From NCBI RefSeq assembly GCF_005222815.1, contig NZ_STGB01000001.1, positions 1,116,001-1,180,000 on the forward strand: a stretch of 64,000 nt of DNA, given 5' to 3'. A program made the position numbers and the translations under genes. A model generated the notes under the pieces. That model made no database searches, had not been told where the DNA came from, and saw only the letters and a program-made list of their open reading frames with translations. Origin of the DNA: Roseomonas sp. AR75. GTDB lineage: Bacteria; Pseudomonadota; Alphaproteobacteria; Acetobacterales; Acetobacteraceae. Positions 52,606 through 60,808 of this stretch are shown in pieces; within the stretch, counting starts at the first letter, position 1; each line of letters starts with the position of its first letter.

Positions 52606-55083
52606 ATGCGCCAGCCCGCCATGCTCCACCTGACCGGCCGCCGCATGTGGGAGCGCTGCGACCACGATGCGACGCGCATCGAGGGTATGCCGGCGCGGGT
52701 GACGCTGGCGACGGCGGTGTCGGTGGCGGGCGATGGCGGCGCCGTGAATTTCGGCGCCTGGCGCGCGGCGATGGGCGCGGCGGCGGTGGTGGAATGCCCG
52801 CCGGATCTCTGCGAGGGCAGCGCGGTGCTGCTGGCCGATCCGCGGCGCGGGCTTTTCGTGCTGCGGGATGGGACGTGGCGCGCCTTCGCGATGCCCGGCC
52901 AACCCCCACCCCAACCCTCCCCCGCTTCGCGGGAGAGGGAGTCCGGGCGCGCCGAGATTCCCTCTCCCGCTTCGCGGGGGAGGGTGGCTGAGCGAAGCGA
53001 AGCCGGGTCGGGGGCCCCTGGCGCACCCGTCGACTTCGCGCCATTGGCGCCACCGGCGCCCTCTGCCGTGCCACGAGCGCTGTCCCGCGACCCACACGGC
53101 CGGCTTTGGCTGCTCGATCACGCGCCGCCTGCGGTCCGCCTGCTCGGCCGCGACTTCCGGCTCTCCGCGCGCATCCCCCTCCCCGCCGACGCGAACCCCA
53201 TCGCGATCGGCTGCACCGCTTGGGGCGTGATCGTTGCGGATGGCGCTTCGCCGCGCCTGTTCCTCCATCCCTGGGGCGGCGCGTGGATCGGCGTGACCTT
53301 GCCCGCGCCGCCGCGCGCCATCGCCGCCGATCCGCGCTTCGCCACCGCGGTCGTCGTGCTGGACGGGCCGCGCGTGGCGATCCTCAACGGCGCGGCCGCT
53401 CCCGCCATCCACCGCCTGCCCGCCATCGCCAACCCGCTGCACGCGCTGATGACCGCGGCCGACCGCGTACTGATCGCGGATGTCGCGGGCAAGCCCGGCG
53501 CGCAACTGCCGACGCGCTTCACCGAATACCTGCTGACCGCGAGCGGCCCTGAAGCCGAAGGCGGCTTCGCCGTGCGCGGCTTCGACGGTCGCGCGATCTG
53601 GATCGGCGCGGATGGCCGCGTCATGGCCTCCACCGCCAGCGGCGCGCGCGCGCTCTACGCGCAGGAGCCGCGCTTCGCGACGGATGGCGTGGTCGAGACC
53701 TTCGCACTGGATTCCGGCGTCTTCGCCTGCGTCTGGCATCGCCTGTTCCTCGATGCCTGCGTGCCGCCGGGCACGCAGATCGTCGTCGAGGCCCGCACCG
53801 CGGACACGCTGCCGCCGCTTGCGCTGCAGCGCGCGCCGCGCCCGCCCGCCGATCGCAGCGCGCCCCTGGCGGAAGACCGCGCCTGGCCGCCGCTGGGATC
53901 GCTGACGCCGGAGGAGCAGATCGGCTGGGCGCCCGTCGGCATCCTGGACAAGCGTCCGGCCTTTGCCGACACGCCGCTGCCGCCCTTCTCCACCGCGATC
54001 CCCAGCGAGGACCCGCTGGAGGACGCGCGCGGCAGTGCCGATCCGCCGCCGGAGGGCATGGTGACGCTGGAAGGCGTGATCAAGGCGCCGCCCGGACGCT
54101 GGCTGTGGCTACGCCTGCGGCTGACCGGCACCGAACGCCGCGCGCCCGCGCTGTTCGCGCTGCGCGCCACCTGCCCGCGGCCTTCGCTGATGGATCTGCT
54201 GCCGGCCTATTGGCGCGGCGATCCCGTCTCGGCGGACGCCACCGACCGCTCGCTCGCCCTGTTTGAGGGCTTTGTCACGGAGACTGATGCGCGCATCACC
54301 GCGCTGCGCCACCTGCTCTCCGCCACCACCACGCCGCGCGAGGCGCTGGAATGGCTCGCGAGTTTTCTCGCCCTCGTCTTCGACTCGCGCGTCGAGGAAG
54401 ACGTCCGACGCAGCCTGCTGGCTGAAGCAATGACGCTCTGGCGGCAGCGCGGCACCATCCCCGGCCTGACCCGCCTGCTCTCCATCCTCGCCCGCGCGCC
54501 GGTGCAGATCATCGAGGGATTCCGGCTGCGCCGCGAAAGCACGGCGGTGCTCGGCACGGCGGATTGGGGCGTGCTCGGCCCCGGCCTGCAGATCGGCGAC
54601 GACGAAGGGCCGGAGACCGCGCCGACCGAGCCGTGGGAACAGCAGCTCGCCCTGAAGCATGTCGCACTCACGCTGCGCCGCGCCGCGATCCGCGCGGAAG
54701 GCAGCACGCCTTGCCCCGAGGCCGATCCGCCCGATCCCCTCGCCGCCGATCCGCTGATCCGCTTCCATCGCCGATTCGCGCACCGCTTTACCGTGGTGGT
54801 GCCGGCGTGCCGCACGGATGACCTGGCGGCCGTCCTCGACCTCGCGACCGAGACGCACAAGCCCGCCCACACCATCCACGCCTTCTGCTGGCTCGATGCC
54901 GGCTTCCGGCTCGGCGCAGGCAGCCTGGTCGGAATCGCGCGCATCGGCCAGCGGCCGGGCTTCGCGCCCGCCATCCTGGAAGCCCCGCTCGGTGGCGGCC
55001 GCACCATCGGGCGCGCCCTGCCGGAAGACCGCCTGCGCCTCGGCGCAGTTCACCTGACCCAACACAGGACGCGATGGCCATGA
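52606..55083 (+). CDS. Baseplate protein, gpI/Pvc12-like, with beta-propeller-like N-terminal part
   Basis: An 825-aa protein. The C-terminal third, from about residue 525, has the tail-protein-I pattern (LMDLLPAYWRGD, ALFEGFVTETDARI, EALEWLASFLALVFD). The N-terminal half consists of repeated strand motifs with the look of an NHL-type beta-propeller (DPHGRLWLLDHAPPAVRLLGRD). Residues about 99-140 are Pro/Arg/Ser-rich and encoded by a dispersed palindromic repeat. ATG 52606 is chosen; GTG 52597, overlapping the upstream stop, is possible. It likely bridges the baseplate wedges. Confidence 0.85.
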   Translation: MRQPAMLHLTGRRMWERCDHDATRIEGMPARVTLATAVSVAGDGGAVNFGAWRAAMGAAAVVECPPDLCEGSAVLLADPRRGLFVLRDGTWRAFAMPGQPPPQPSPASRERESGRAEIPSPASRGRVAERSEAGSGAPGAPVDFAPLAPPAPSAVPRALSRDPHGRLWLLDHAPPAVRLLGRDFRLSARIPLPADANPIAIGCTAWGVIVADGASPRLFLHPWGGAWIGVTLPAPPRAIAADPRFATAVVVLDGPRVAILNGAAAPAIHRLPAIANPLHALMTAADRVLIADVAGKPGAQLPTRFTEYLLTASGPEAEGGFAVRGFDGRAIWIGADGRVMASTASGARALYAQEPRFATDGVVETFALDSGVFACVWHRLFLDACVPPGTQIVVEARTADTLPPLALQRAPRPPADRSAPLAEDRAWPPLGSLTPEEQIGWAPVGILDKRPAFADTPLPPFSTAIPSEDPLEDARGSADPPPEGMVTLEGVIKAPPGRWLWLRLRLTGTERRAPALFALRATCPRPSLMDLLPAYWRGDPVSADATDRSLALFEGFVTETDARITALRHLLSATTTPREALEWLASFLALVFDSRVEEDVRRSLLAEAMTLWRQRGTIPGLTRLLSILARAPVQIIEGFRLRRESTAVLGTADWGVLGPGLQIGDDEGPETAPTEPWEQQLALKHVALTLRRAAIRAEGSTPCPEADPPDPLAADPLIRFHRRFAHRFTVVVPACRTDDLAAVLDLATETHKPAHTIHAFCWLDAGFRLGAGSLVGIARIGQRPGFAPAILEAPLGGGRTIGRALPEDRLRLGAVHLTQHRTRWP
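52903..53018. repeat. Palindromic repeat element inserted in frame in the gpI-like gene
   Basis: The element begins with CCCCCACCCC and contains two mutually inverted palindromes centred on CCCGCTTCGCGGG (about 52915-52939 and 52960-52984), then a GCGAAGCGAAGC run and a GGGTCGGGGGCCCC end. It is related to the intergenic element at 13632-13722. It codes without interruption for about 40 residues rich in Pro, Ser, Arg and Ala. Confidence 0.85.
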
Positions 55084-56447
55084 GCGACACCGCCACGCTG
55101 TTCGCACCGCTCGAGGATGCGGACCCCGCGACGCCAGGCGATCCCTTCTCGCGGCTGCGCTACAGCTACGGCCAGTTGCTGGGCGCGGAGGATTTCGCGG
55201 CCGAGCAACGCTACCACCTGCTGCGCGAACGCCTGCTGACCGCGACGCTGCACGGCCACGGCACGGTCTGGGGCCTGCGCGTGACGGCTCGCGAGGATGC
55301 GACCAACAACACCGTGCAGCTTGTCTGCGCGCCCGGCCTTGCGGTGGACGCGCTGGGGCGGCTGATCCATGTCGAGCAGGAGGTCTGCCTGGACGTGACG
55401 GGCCTGGCGCTCGCGCCCTTCTGGTCCGACCTCGCGCCGCCGCCCACCCCGCCCGCGGCGGAGCAGCCCGAGGAGGAAGAACCGGACGAAGGCGGCGACG
55501 ACACAACGTCGGGCGAGGAGACGACGTCCGGCGAGGACACGACGCCGGGCGGCGATACGATCTCCGGCGCGGATTCGGTGCCGGGCGGCGACGACGATGA
55601 AGCGGAGCCGACGCCCGAGACGCGCGTGCGCCGCGCCTATGTCGTGCTCTCCTACCGCGCCTGCCTCGCCGACGAGGTGCCAGCCATCACCCCGCCCTGC
55701 TCGACCAGCGGCGAGGCCACGGCCTATGCGCGCGTACTGGATCGCTGGCGGCTCTGCCTGATGGCGGAAGCGCCGCCCGATCCGCATCCGCTCGCCCGCG
55801 ACTGGACGACCTTCGCCGGCAACGGCGACCTGCGCACGCGGTTGCTGAACTTCATCCTCGATCCGCCGGCGCAGCTCTCGCGCTTCTGGTCGGGTGCCGA
55901 CGAAGCGCCGCTGCTGCTCGCCACCGTGGACCTCGAACCCGTCGGCGATCCGGCGGAGCGCACGCGCCTCGTCGCCGGGCCGGACAATGCCGTGCGCGCG
56001 CTGCTGCCGGATGTGCAGACGCTCGCCGCGATGACCACGGGCCTGCGCCTGCTCGGCCCCGGCGGCGCGCAGCCTTTCCGCCTGGTCTCCGTCGCGGCGC
56101 GCAGCGAGGGCGGGCAGGTGGTGCTGGATGCGCGCTTCACCACGCCACCCGACAGCACCAGCCTCTCGGCCGATGCCATCCGCATCTTCCGCCGCGACGG
56201 CACCGGCGCCTGGGTGCCCGCCACCTTCAACGGCTGGGCCGTGCCTTCCGACGGCAACGGGCTCGCCATGATCACCATCGGCGAGGACTGGACCGAGGCC
56301 ACGACGTACCAGCTCCTGCTGCGCGGCGCAGGCGCGGCGCCGCTGCTGGATGCGAACGGCCAGCCGCTGTCAGGCCTGGATGGCGAGCCCCCGCTGCCCG
56401 CCGGCGCGGGGCGCGACGTCAGCCTGGTCCAACGGTTCGAGCCTTGA
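55080..56447 (+). CDS. Injection-system protein of unknown function with duplicated N-terminal module (short form)
   Basis: A 455-aa protein. Residues about 25-110 form a module (RYSYGQLLGAEDFAAEQRYH, GTVWGLRV, CAPGLAVDALGRLIHVEQ) also found in the next protein. Residues about 121-180 are low complexity, acidic and Thr/Ser/Gly-rich with repeated TTSGEE/TTPGGD units, probably a flexible exposed linker. The C-terminal part is beta-rich. The start overlaps the upstream stop by four bases; ATG 55074, two codons earlier, is an alternative. Such proteins occur in other eCIS loci near the baseplate; a peripheral baseplate role is inferred. Confidence 0.75.
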   Translation: MSDTATLFAPLEDADPATPGDPFSRLRYSYGQLLGAEDFAAEQRYHLLRERLLTATLHGHGTVWGLRVTAREDATNNTVQLVCAPGLAVDALGRLIHVEQEVCLDVTGLALAPFWSDLAPPPTPPAAEQPEEEEPDEGGDDTTSGEETTSGEDTTPGGDTISGADSVPGGDDDEAEPTPETRVRRAYVVLSYRACLADEVPAITPPCSTSGEATAYARVLDRWRLCLMAEAPPDPHPLARDWTTFAGNGDLRTRLLNFILDPPAQLSRFWSGADEAPLLLATVDLEPVGDPAERTRLVAGPDNAVRALLPDVQTLAAMTTGLRLLGPGGAQPFRLVSVAARSEGGQVVLDARFTTPPDSTSLSADAIRIFRRDGTGAWVPATFNGWAVPSDGNGLAMITIGEDWTEATTYQLLLRGAGAAPLLDANGQPLSGLDGEPPLPAGAGRDVSLVQRFEP

Positions 56448-56460
56448 GAGGGCCGCCGCG

Positions 56461-59280
56461 ATGAGCACCACCATGCAGTTCCAGCAGGCCAAGCTCTTCA
56501 TGGCCTTCGCCAAGAAGGTGCAGAACCCCCAGGCGACGCTCTCCGCCAGTGAGGAAGCGGCGCTTGCCGCCTTCCTGCCGGCGACCGGCGGCAACCATGG
56601 CCTGCCGCAATCGGCACCCGGCGATGCGCGCGGGCAGAACGCGCTGCTGCGCACCAACTGGTTCAACGGCCGCTTCCTGACCGCCGAGGCGCTGCGCCGC
56701 CAGGACGTGTATTTCGACGCGCGCGAGCGGCTCAACGCGCATGCGCTGATGCCCGGCGTCGCGTATGGCCTCGGCATTACCGGCGCGGGCCTGAACGGGA
56801 TGCCCGTCATGGAGGATCGGAACTCGCCGCCGACCTCCGGCGGCTTCGGCAAGGCACAGACGCTGACGCTCTCGCCCGGCCTCGCCTTCGACCATGTCGG
56901 GCGTCCCATCCTCGTCTCGCAGCCCTTCGACTTCACCATCGCGGACCTGATCGGCGCATCGCGCAACACGCCGCGCCGCGTCGCGCCGGGCGGGCTGGAC
57001 TTCGCGCCCTGTGTCTGCTTGGTTCCCGATCCCGCAGGCCCCACCGGCGGCACGGCCGCGGTGCGCCCCGGCCCCTATCTGCTCATCATCGAGCCCGGCG
57101 AGGTGCCGCAGGGCGAGGCGAAGGTCTATGGCGAGGCCTGCGCCGGCCCGACGCCCACCACCTGCCAGTCCGAAAGCTGGCGCGGCGCCTTCGGGCTCTC
57201 GCTGGTGCGCGTGCCGCTGGAACTGCCGAACGAGGACGGGCTCACCTCCTCCTGGGCGCTGCGCGGCACCGCCTCGGCCTGGTGGTTCGACCTGTTCGAG
57301 CATTCGCTGCTGAAGCGCTGGGACCCCGACTTCGCCACGGATGACGGCTTCCGCAAGCCGGCCGGCGCCGCGCGCCACGAAGCCGGCGCGGTGGCGCTGG
57401 CGATGGTCTGGCTCGGCACCGACGGCTCCGCGTTGTTCCTCGATTCCTGGATCCCCCGCCGCAGCATCGTCGCGACACCGGGCGAGGACTGGCACCGCAC
57501 GCGCTTCGGCGCGCCGCCGCGCGCGGCCGCCTGGGCGCGCATCCACCAGTTCCAGGCCATGCTGGCCGAGAACCTGGCACGCGAACCGCTGGTGCAGAAC
57601 AACGAGATCCGCGCGCTGAACCTGTGGCATCGCGGCTTCCGCCATATCCCGCCGATCGGCTTCCTGCCGCTCGATCCCACCGCCATCGGCGCGCGCGGCG
57701 ACCGAACCGGCTCCACCGGCAACGATGCGCTGGACCGGCTGATTACCGCGGCGGGCGGGCGCATCGCGCTGGTCTCGGGGCTGATCGCATCGGCGCGGCA
57801 GCAGGCCTTCGCCTATTTCCGTGGGACCACGGTAATCCCGTACTGCGTCGTCGCGCTGCATGACGACGATATTCTGGAAGACCTTTCTAACGTCTTCGAC
57901 AAGGACCCCGTGCGTGTCGCGCGCCGCGTGCCGCGCGAGACTCCGGCGCCGAACCCGGACACGCCCGGCACCAACGTGCCGGTGAACAACTTCCTCGACC
58001 GTCTCGGCGATTTCTTCGAGATCATGGGGCTGGACGAGCTGGTGAACCGCCGCACCGAGATCGTGAAGGTGGTGATCCCGCTGCAGGGCCTGACACGGCC
58101 GCACCCCGTGATCGGCGTGGTGCCGGAGGATGCGCAGGCGCAGCTTGCCGACTGGCTGGGTTCCCAGCCGCCCTCCTGGTACACGACGGAATCGCGACTG
58201 ACGAACGCCACCAACATGGCGGGCCTGCAGATGCGCATGGCGCTGGAGATGCTGCCGCGCCATTTCGCCGTCTATGTGAAGCAGCGCATGGTGCTGCTGG
58301 AGGTGCTGGTCATGGTGATCGAGCTGCTCCAGGCCATCGTCGTGCTGGCGCGCGACCTGCAACGCGGGGCGCGGCTGGCGCAATCGCAGAACCAGGCGAT
58401 GACCACGACTGCGGCCTATCGCGCCGCCTACCAGCAGCAGCCTGCGGAAAAGCGCGCCCTGGCCGAGGCGGCGCTGGCGGAACCCGCGGTGCGGAACGCG
58501 ATGGTCAGCGCCGCGGCGCTCTCCTCCTCCGACCTGCGCGTGCCCGCGCGCAACGCGGAATTCGTGCAGGCGGTCGCGGCGCAGGAAGCCGCGCTGGCGA
58601 CGGAGATCGCCGATCCCGCGGAGCGCGAGCGCGTCGCGCTGGATCGCGTCGCCGATGCCTATGCCGCGGAATATCCCGGCTTCGAGGTGGTGCAGGTGAT
58701 CTCCGCCGTGCAGCCGCCGGCGGCGGCGAAGGCGACGATCGCGGATCTGCGCTTCCAGGCCGCGCAACTGCCCCTGCGCGACCAGAACGCGACCGTGGCC
58801 GAGGCGACGGTCGGCGACCGCGTGCTCGCCGGCGGCGTGCAGACCTTCGACAAGGCGGAAGCGACCGTCGCCTATGGCGCGATGCGCGAAGCGGTGGCGG
58901 AGAAGAGCGCGAAGGAGTTCGTCGCCGACGCGCCCGAGAACGTCACCGTGAAGGAGGTGCTGGCCAAGCCGCCGCAGGAAGCCGCACGCCTGCTCGGCGG
59001 CGAGGACAAGCTGGAAGCCTTCACCGCCGCCATCACCAAGGAGCGCGAGGAGGCCGCGGTTGCCGCCAAGGCCGTCGCCGCCGCGCCGCCGCCCGCCGAG
59101 GTCGTCGCCAAGGTGACCGAGGTCGCCGCGCGCGGCGAGGACCCGATCGCTGCGCTGGAGAAGGCGCGCGATGCCGCGACCGATCCCGCGGCGCGCGCCT
59201 CGCTGGACGGCGCTGCGAAGCTGGTGCGCACGCTCGGCGTGGAAAAGACGCTGGCGCTGACGCGCATCAAGACGCTGTAG
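56461..59280 (+). CDS. Large injection-system protein with shared module and long helical C-terminus
   Basis: A 939-aa protein. Residues about 62-165 hold the same module as the preceding protein (TNWFNGRFLTAEALRRQDVY, GVAYGLGI, LSPGLAFDHVGRPILVSQ). The middle has a conserved-looking WARIHQFQAML region and a hydrophobic helix near 615-645 (RMVLLEVLVMVIELLQAIVV). Residues about 700-939 are Ala/Glu/Lys-rich and helical, as in a coiled-coil rod. No receptor-binding or fibre domain is recognisable. It starts 13 bp after the previous gene; ATG 56473 is a possible later start. A fibre- or cage-like baseplate extension is one possibility. Confidence 0.75.
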   Translation: MSTTMQFQQAKLFMAFAKKVQNPQATLSASEEAALAAFLPATGGNHGLPQSAPGDARGQNALLRTNWFNGRFLTAEALRRQDVYFDARERLNAHALMPGVAYGLGITGAGLNGMPVMEDRNSPPTSGGFGKAQTLTLSPGLAFDHVGRPILVSQPFDFTIADLIGASRNTPRRVAPGGLDFAPCVCLVPDPAGPTGGTAAVRPGPYLLIIEPGEVPQGEAKVYGEACAGPTPTTCQSESWRGAFGLSLVRVPLELPNEDGLTSSWALRGTASAWWFDLFEHSLLKRWDPDFATDDGFRKPAGAARHEAGAVALAMVWLGTDGSALFLDSWIPRRSIVATPGEDWHRTRFGAPPRAAAWARIHQFQAMLAENLAREPLVQNNEIRALNLWHRGFRHIPPIGFLPLDPTAIGARGDRTGSTGNDALDRLITAAGGRIALVSGLIASARQQAFAYFRGTTVIPYCVVALHDDDILEDLSNVFDKDPVRVARRVPRETPAPNPDTPGTNVPVNNFLDRLGDFFEIMGLDELVNRRTEIVKVVIPLQGLTRPHPVIGVVPEDAQAQLADWLGSQPPSWYTTESRLTNATNMAGLQMRMALEMLPRHFAVYVKQRMVLLEVLVMVIELLQAIVVLARDLQRGARLAQSQNQAMTTTAAYRAAYQQQPAEKRALAEAALAEPAVRNAMVSAAALSSSDLRVPARNAEFVQAVAAQEAALATEIADPAERERVALDRVADAYAAEYPGFEVVQVISAVQPPAAAKATIADLRFQAAQLPLRDQNATVAEATVGDRVLAGGVQTFDKAEATVAYGAMREAVAEKSAKEFVADAPENVTVKEVLAKPPQEAARLLGGEDKLEAFTAAITKEREEAAVAAKAVAAAPPPAEVVAKVTEVAARGEDPIAALEKARDAATDPAARASLDGAAKLVRTLGVEKTLALTRIKTL

Positions 59281-59287
59281 GCTTCGC

Positions 59288-60808
59288 ATGGCGGCGCCCG
59301 AGGTCGCGATCCGCCGCCTCACCGCGCGCATCCGTGCGCCGGAGCCGGAGGACGCCTTCGCCGCGCGCAGCCTGCTGGAGCAGGCGCTGCGCCGGCTCGG
59401 GCCGGGCGTGGATGCGGCGCTGGAACGCGCGGGATTGCCGCCGCATGCCGTGGTGGCGCTGCCGCATCTGACCTTGCGCCTGCATCTGCAGGGCGAGGTC
59501 AACGCCGCCGAGCTGGGCGACGCCTGGGCCGCCGCGCTCGCACAGGCGATTCTTGCCTCCGTGCCGGCAAGCTCCGCGACCGCAACGCCCCCTGGCACAC
59601 CTGGCGCCGACGCGGCGGATGCCCCTGCCCTGTTCCGCGACTTCTGGGCAGCCGAGATGGCGGTGCTCGCCGCGCTCGCAGGGGGTGAGCCCGCGCCCTG
59701 GTGGGCGGCCGAGTTGCTGGGCGCGGCGCCGGCCACGCCGGAAGACGCTCTGGCCGCGATCCTGGCGCGCTGGATGGCGCGCGATCCCGCCCGCGCGACG
59801 CGCCGCATGACCGCCTTGCTGACCGGGATGCCCGCGCTCGCCGCGCGGCTCGAAGCGCGTCCCGCTCGGCTGCTGGCGCTGCGCTTGCTGGAGGCGGTGC
59901 AGGCGGCGTTGCGCGCCATCGCGGCACCGGTCGCGGGCGCGCCTGCGGCCTGGACGATCGCACAGGCCGGCACCTCGCCCGCCGTGACGGAGGCGGCGGC
60001 ACGGCTGCTCGCGCTGCTGCCCGCCACCCTGCGCGCCGCGCTGGCGGCGATGACGCCGGCGCAGCGCGCACCCTGGCTTGCCGCCGCGCTGCTGGTGCAT
60101 GCGCCGGCCCAGGCAGTGCATCTCGCCACGCTGCTGGAGGCCGCCGCGGCGCAGCCGGACGCACCCGTGCCGTCTTCGCCCGCACCCGCGACGACGGACG
60201 CAGCGGCACATGCGGAACGCCCCGCGGAAGCGCCGGAAGCGGACGCTGTCGAGGTCTGGTGCAGCGGGCTGCTGCTGCTGATCCGCCCCCTCGCCTTGCT
60301 GCGGCCTGCCTGGCTGCCGCTCGGCGAGGGGCTGTCGGCGCGGCTGCTCGCGCTCGGCCTCGTCGCGTTGCAGCGTCTTGCCGCGCCGCTCGCCCCCGCC
60401 GCGCGCCGCGCCGCGCTGGAGCGCGACCGGCCGCTGCTCGCGCTGTTTGCCGGCACCGCGCCGCCCGACGGGCCGCTGGACGAAGCCTGGGTGGCACCCG
60501 CGCTGGCCGCCGAGGCGGAGGATGCGCTGTCCGCCTTGCTCGCCGCCCTGCCGGCGGGCGTGGAGCACGCGCCCGGCGCCTTGCGCCGCAGCTACGGCGC
60601 GAACCCCTTCGCCGCCGATCCCGCGACAGACGCGCTGTGCCGTCTGCTGCTGCGGCCGGGTCGCCTGGTGCAGGAGGATGGCGCGGCCACGCTGACCTGG
60701 CCGCTCGACACGGCCGACATCGCGCTGCGCCGCGCGGGCTGGGACATCGACCCCGGCTGGGTGCCCTGGCTCGGCCGGCGCATCGCCTTCCGCTACGGCG
60801 CGCGATGA
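59288..60808 (+). CDS. Tape-measure-family (Pvc14/Afp14-like) protein
   Basis: A 506-aa Ala/Leu-rich protein. The segment VWCSGLLLLIRPLALLRPAW and the C-terminal LTWPLDTADIALRRAGWDID plus GWVPWLGRRIAF match the ends of contractile-injection-system tape-measure proteins, which set particle length and are placed just before the ATPase gene in eCIS loci, as here. Identification rests on these short motifs and on position. Composition is extreme (very GC-rich, Ala about one in four). Overlaps the ATPase start by four bases. Confidence 0.75.
   Translation: MAAPEVAIRRLTARIRAPEPEDAFAARSLLEQALRRLGPGVDAALERAGLPPHAVVALPHLTLRLHLQGEVNAAELGDAWAAALAQAILASVPASSATATPPGTPGADAADAPALFRDFWAAEMAVLAALAGGEPAPWWAAELLGAAPATPEDALAAILARWMARDPARATRRMTALLTGMPALAARLEARPARLLALRLLEAVQAALRAIAAPVAGAPAAWTIAQAGTSPAVTEAAARLLALLPATLRAALAAMTPAQRAPWLAAALLVHAPAQAVHLATLLEAAAAQPDAPVPSSPAPATTDAAAHAERPAEAPEADAVEVWCSGLLLLIRPLALLRPAWLPLGEGLSARLLALGLVALQRLAAPLAPAARRAALERDRPLLALFAGTAPPDGPLDEAWVAPALAAEAEDALSALLAALPAGVEHAPGALRRSYGANPFAADPATDALCRLLLRPGRLVQEDGAATLTWPLDTADIALRRAGWDIDPGWVPWLGRRIAFRYGAR

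Noticed and set aside
52903..53018. CRISPR-like repeats
   Set aside because: Only two inverted palindromes without regular spacers, inside a coding frame, and no cas genes nearby.
56419..60456. A 1345-codon open frame on the minus strand across the injection-system genes
   Set aside because: It is antisense to two well-supported plus-strand genes that have ribosome-binding sites and overlapping starts. Its translation is low-complexity Arg/Ala/Gly with no domain, as expected for antisense frames in very GC-rich DNA.
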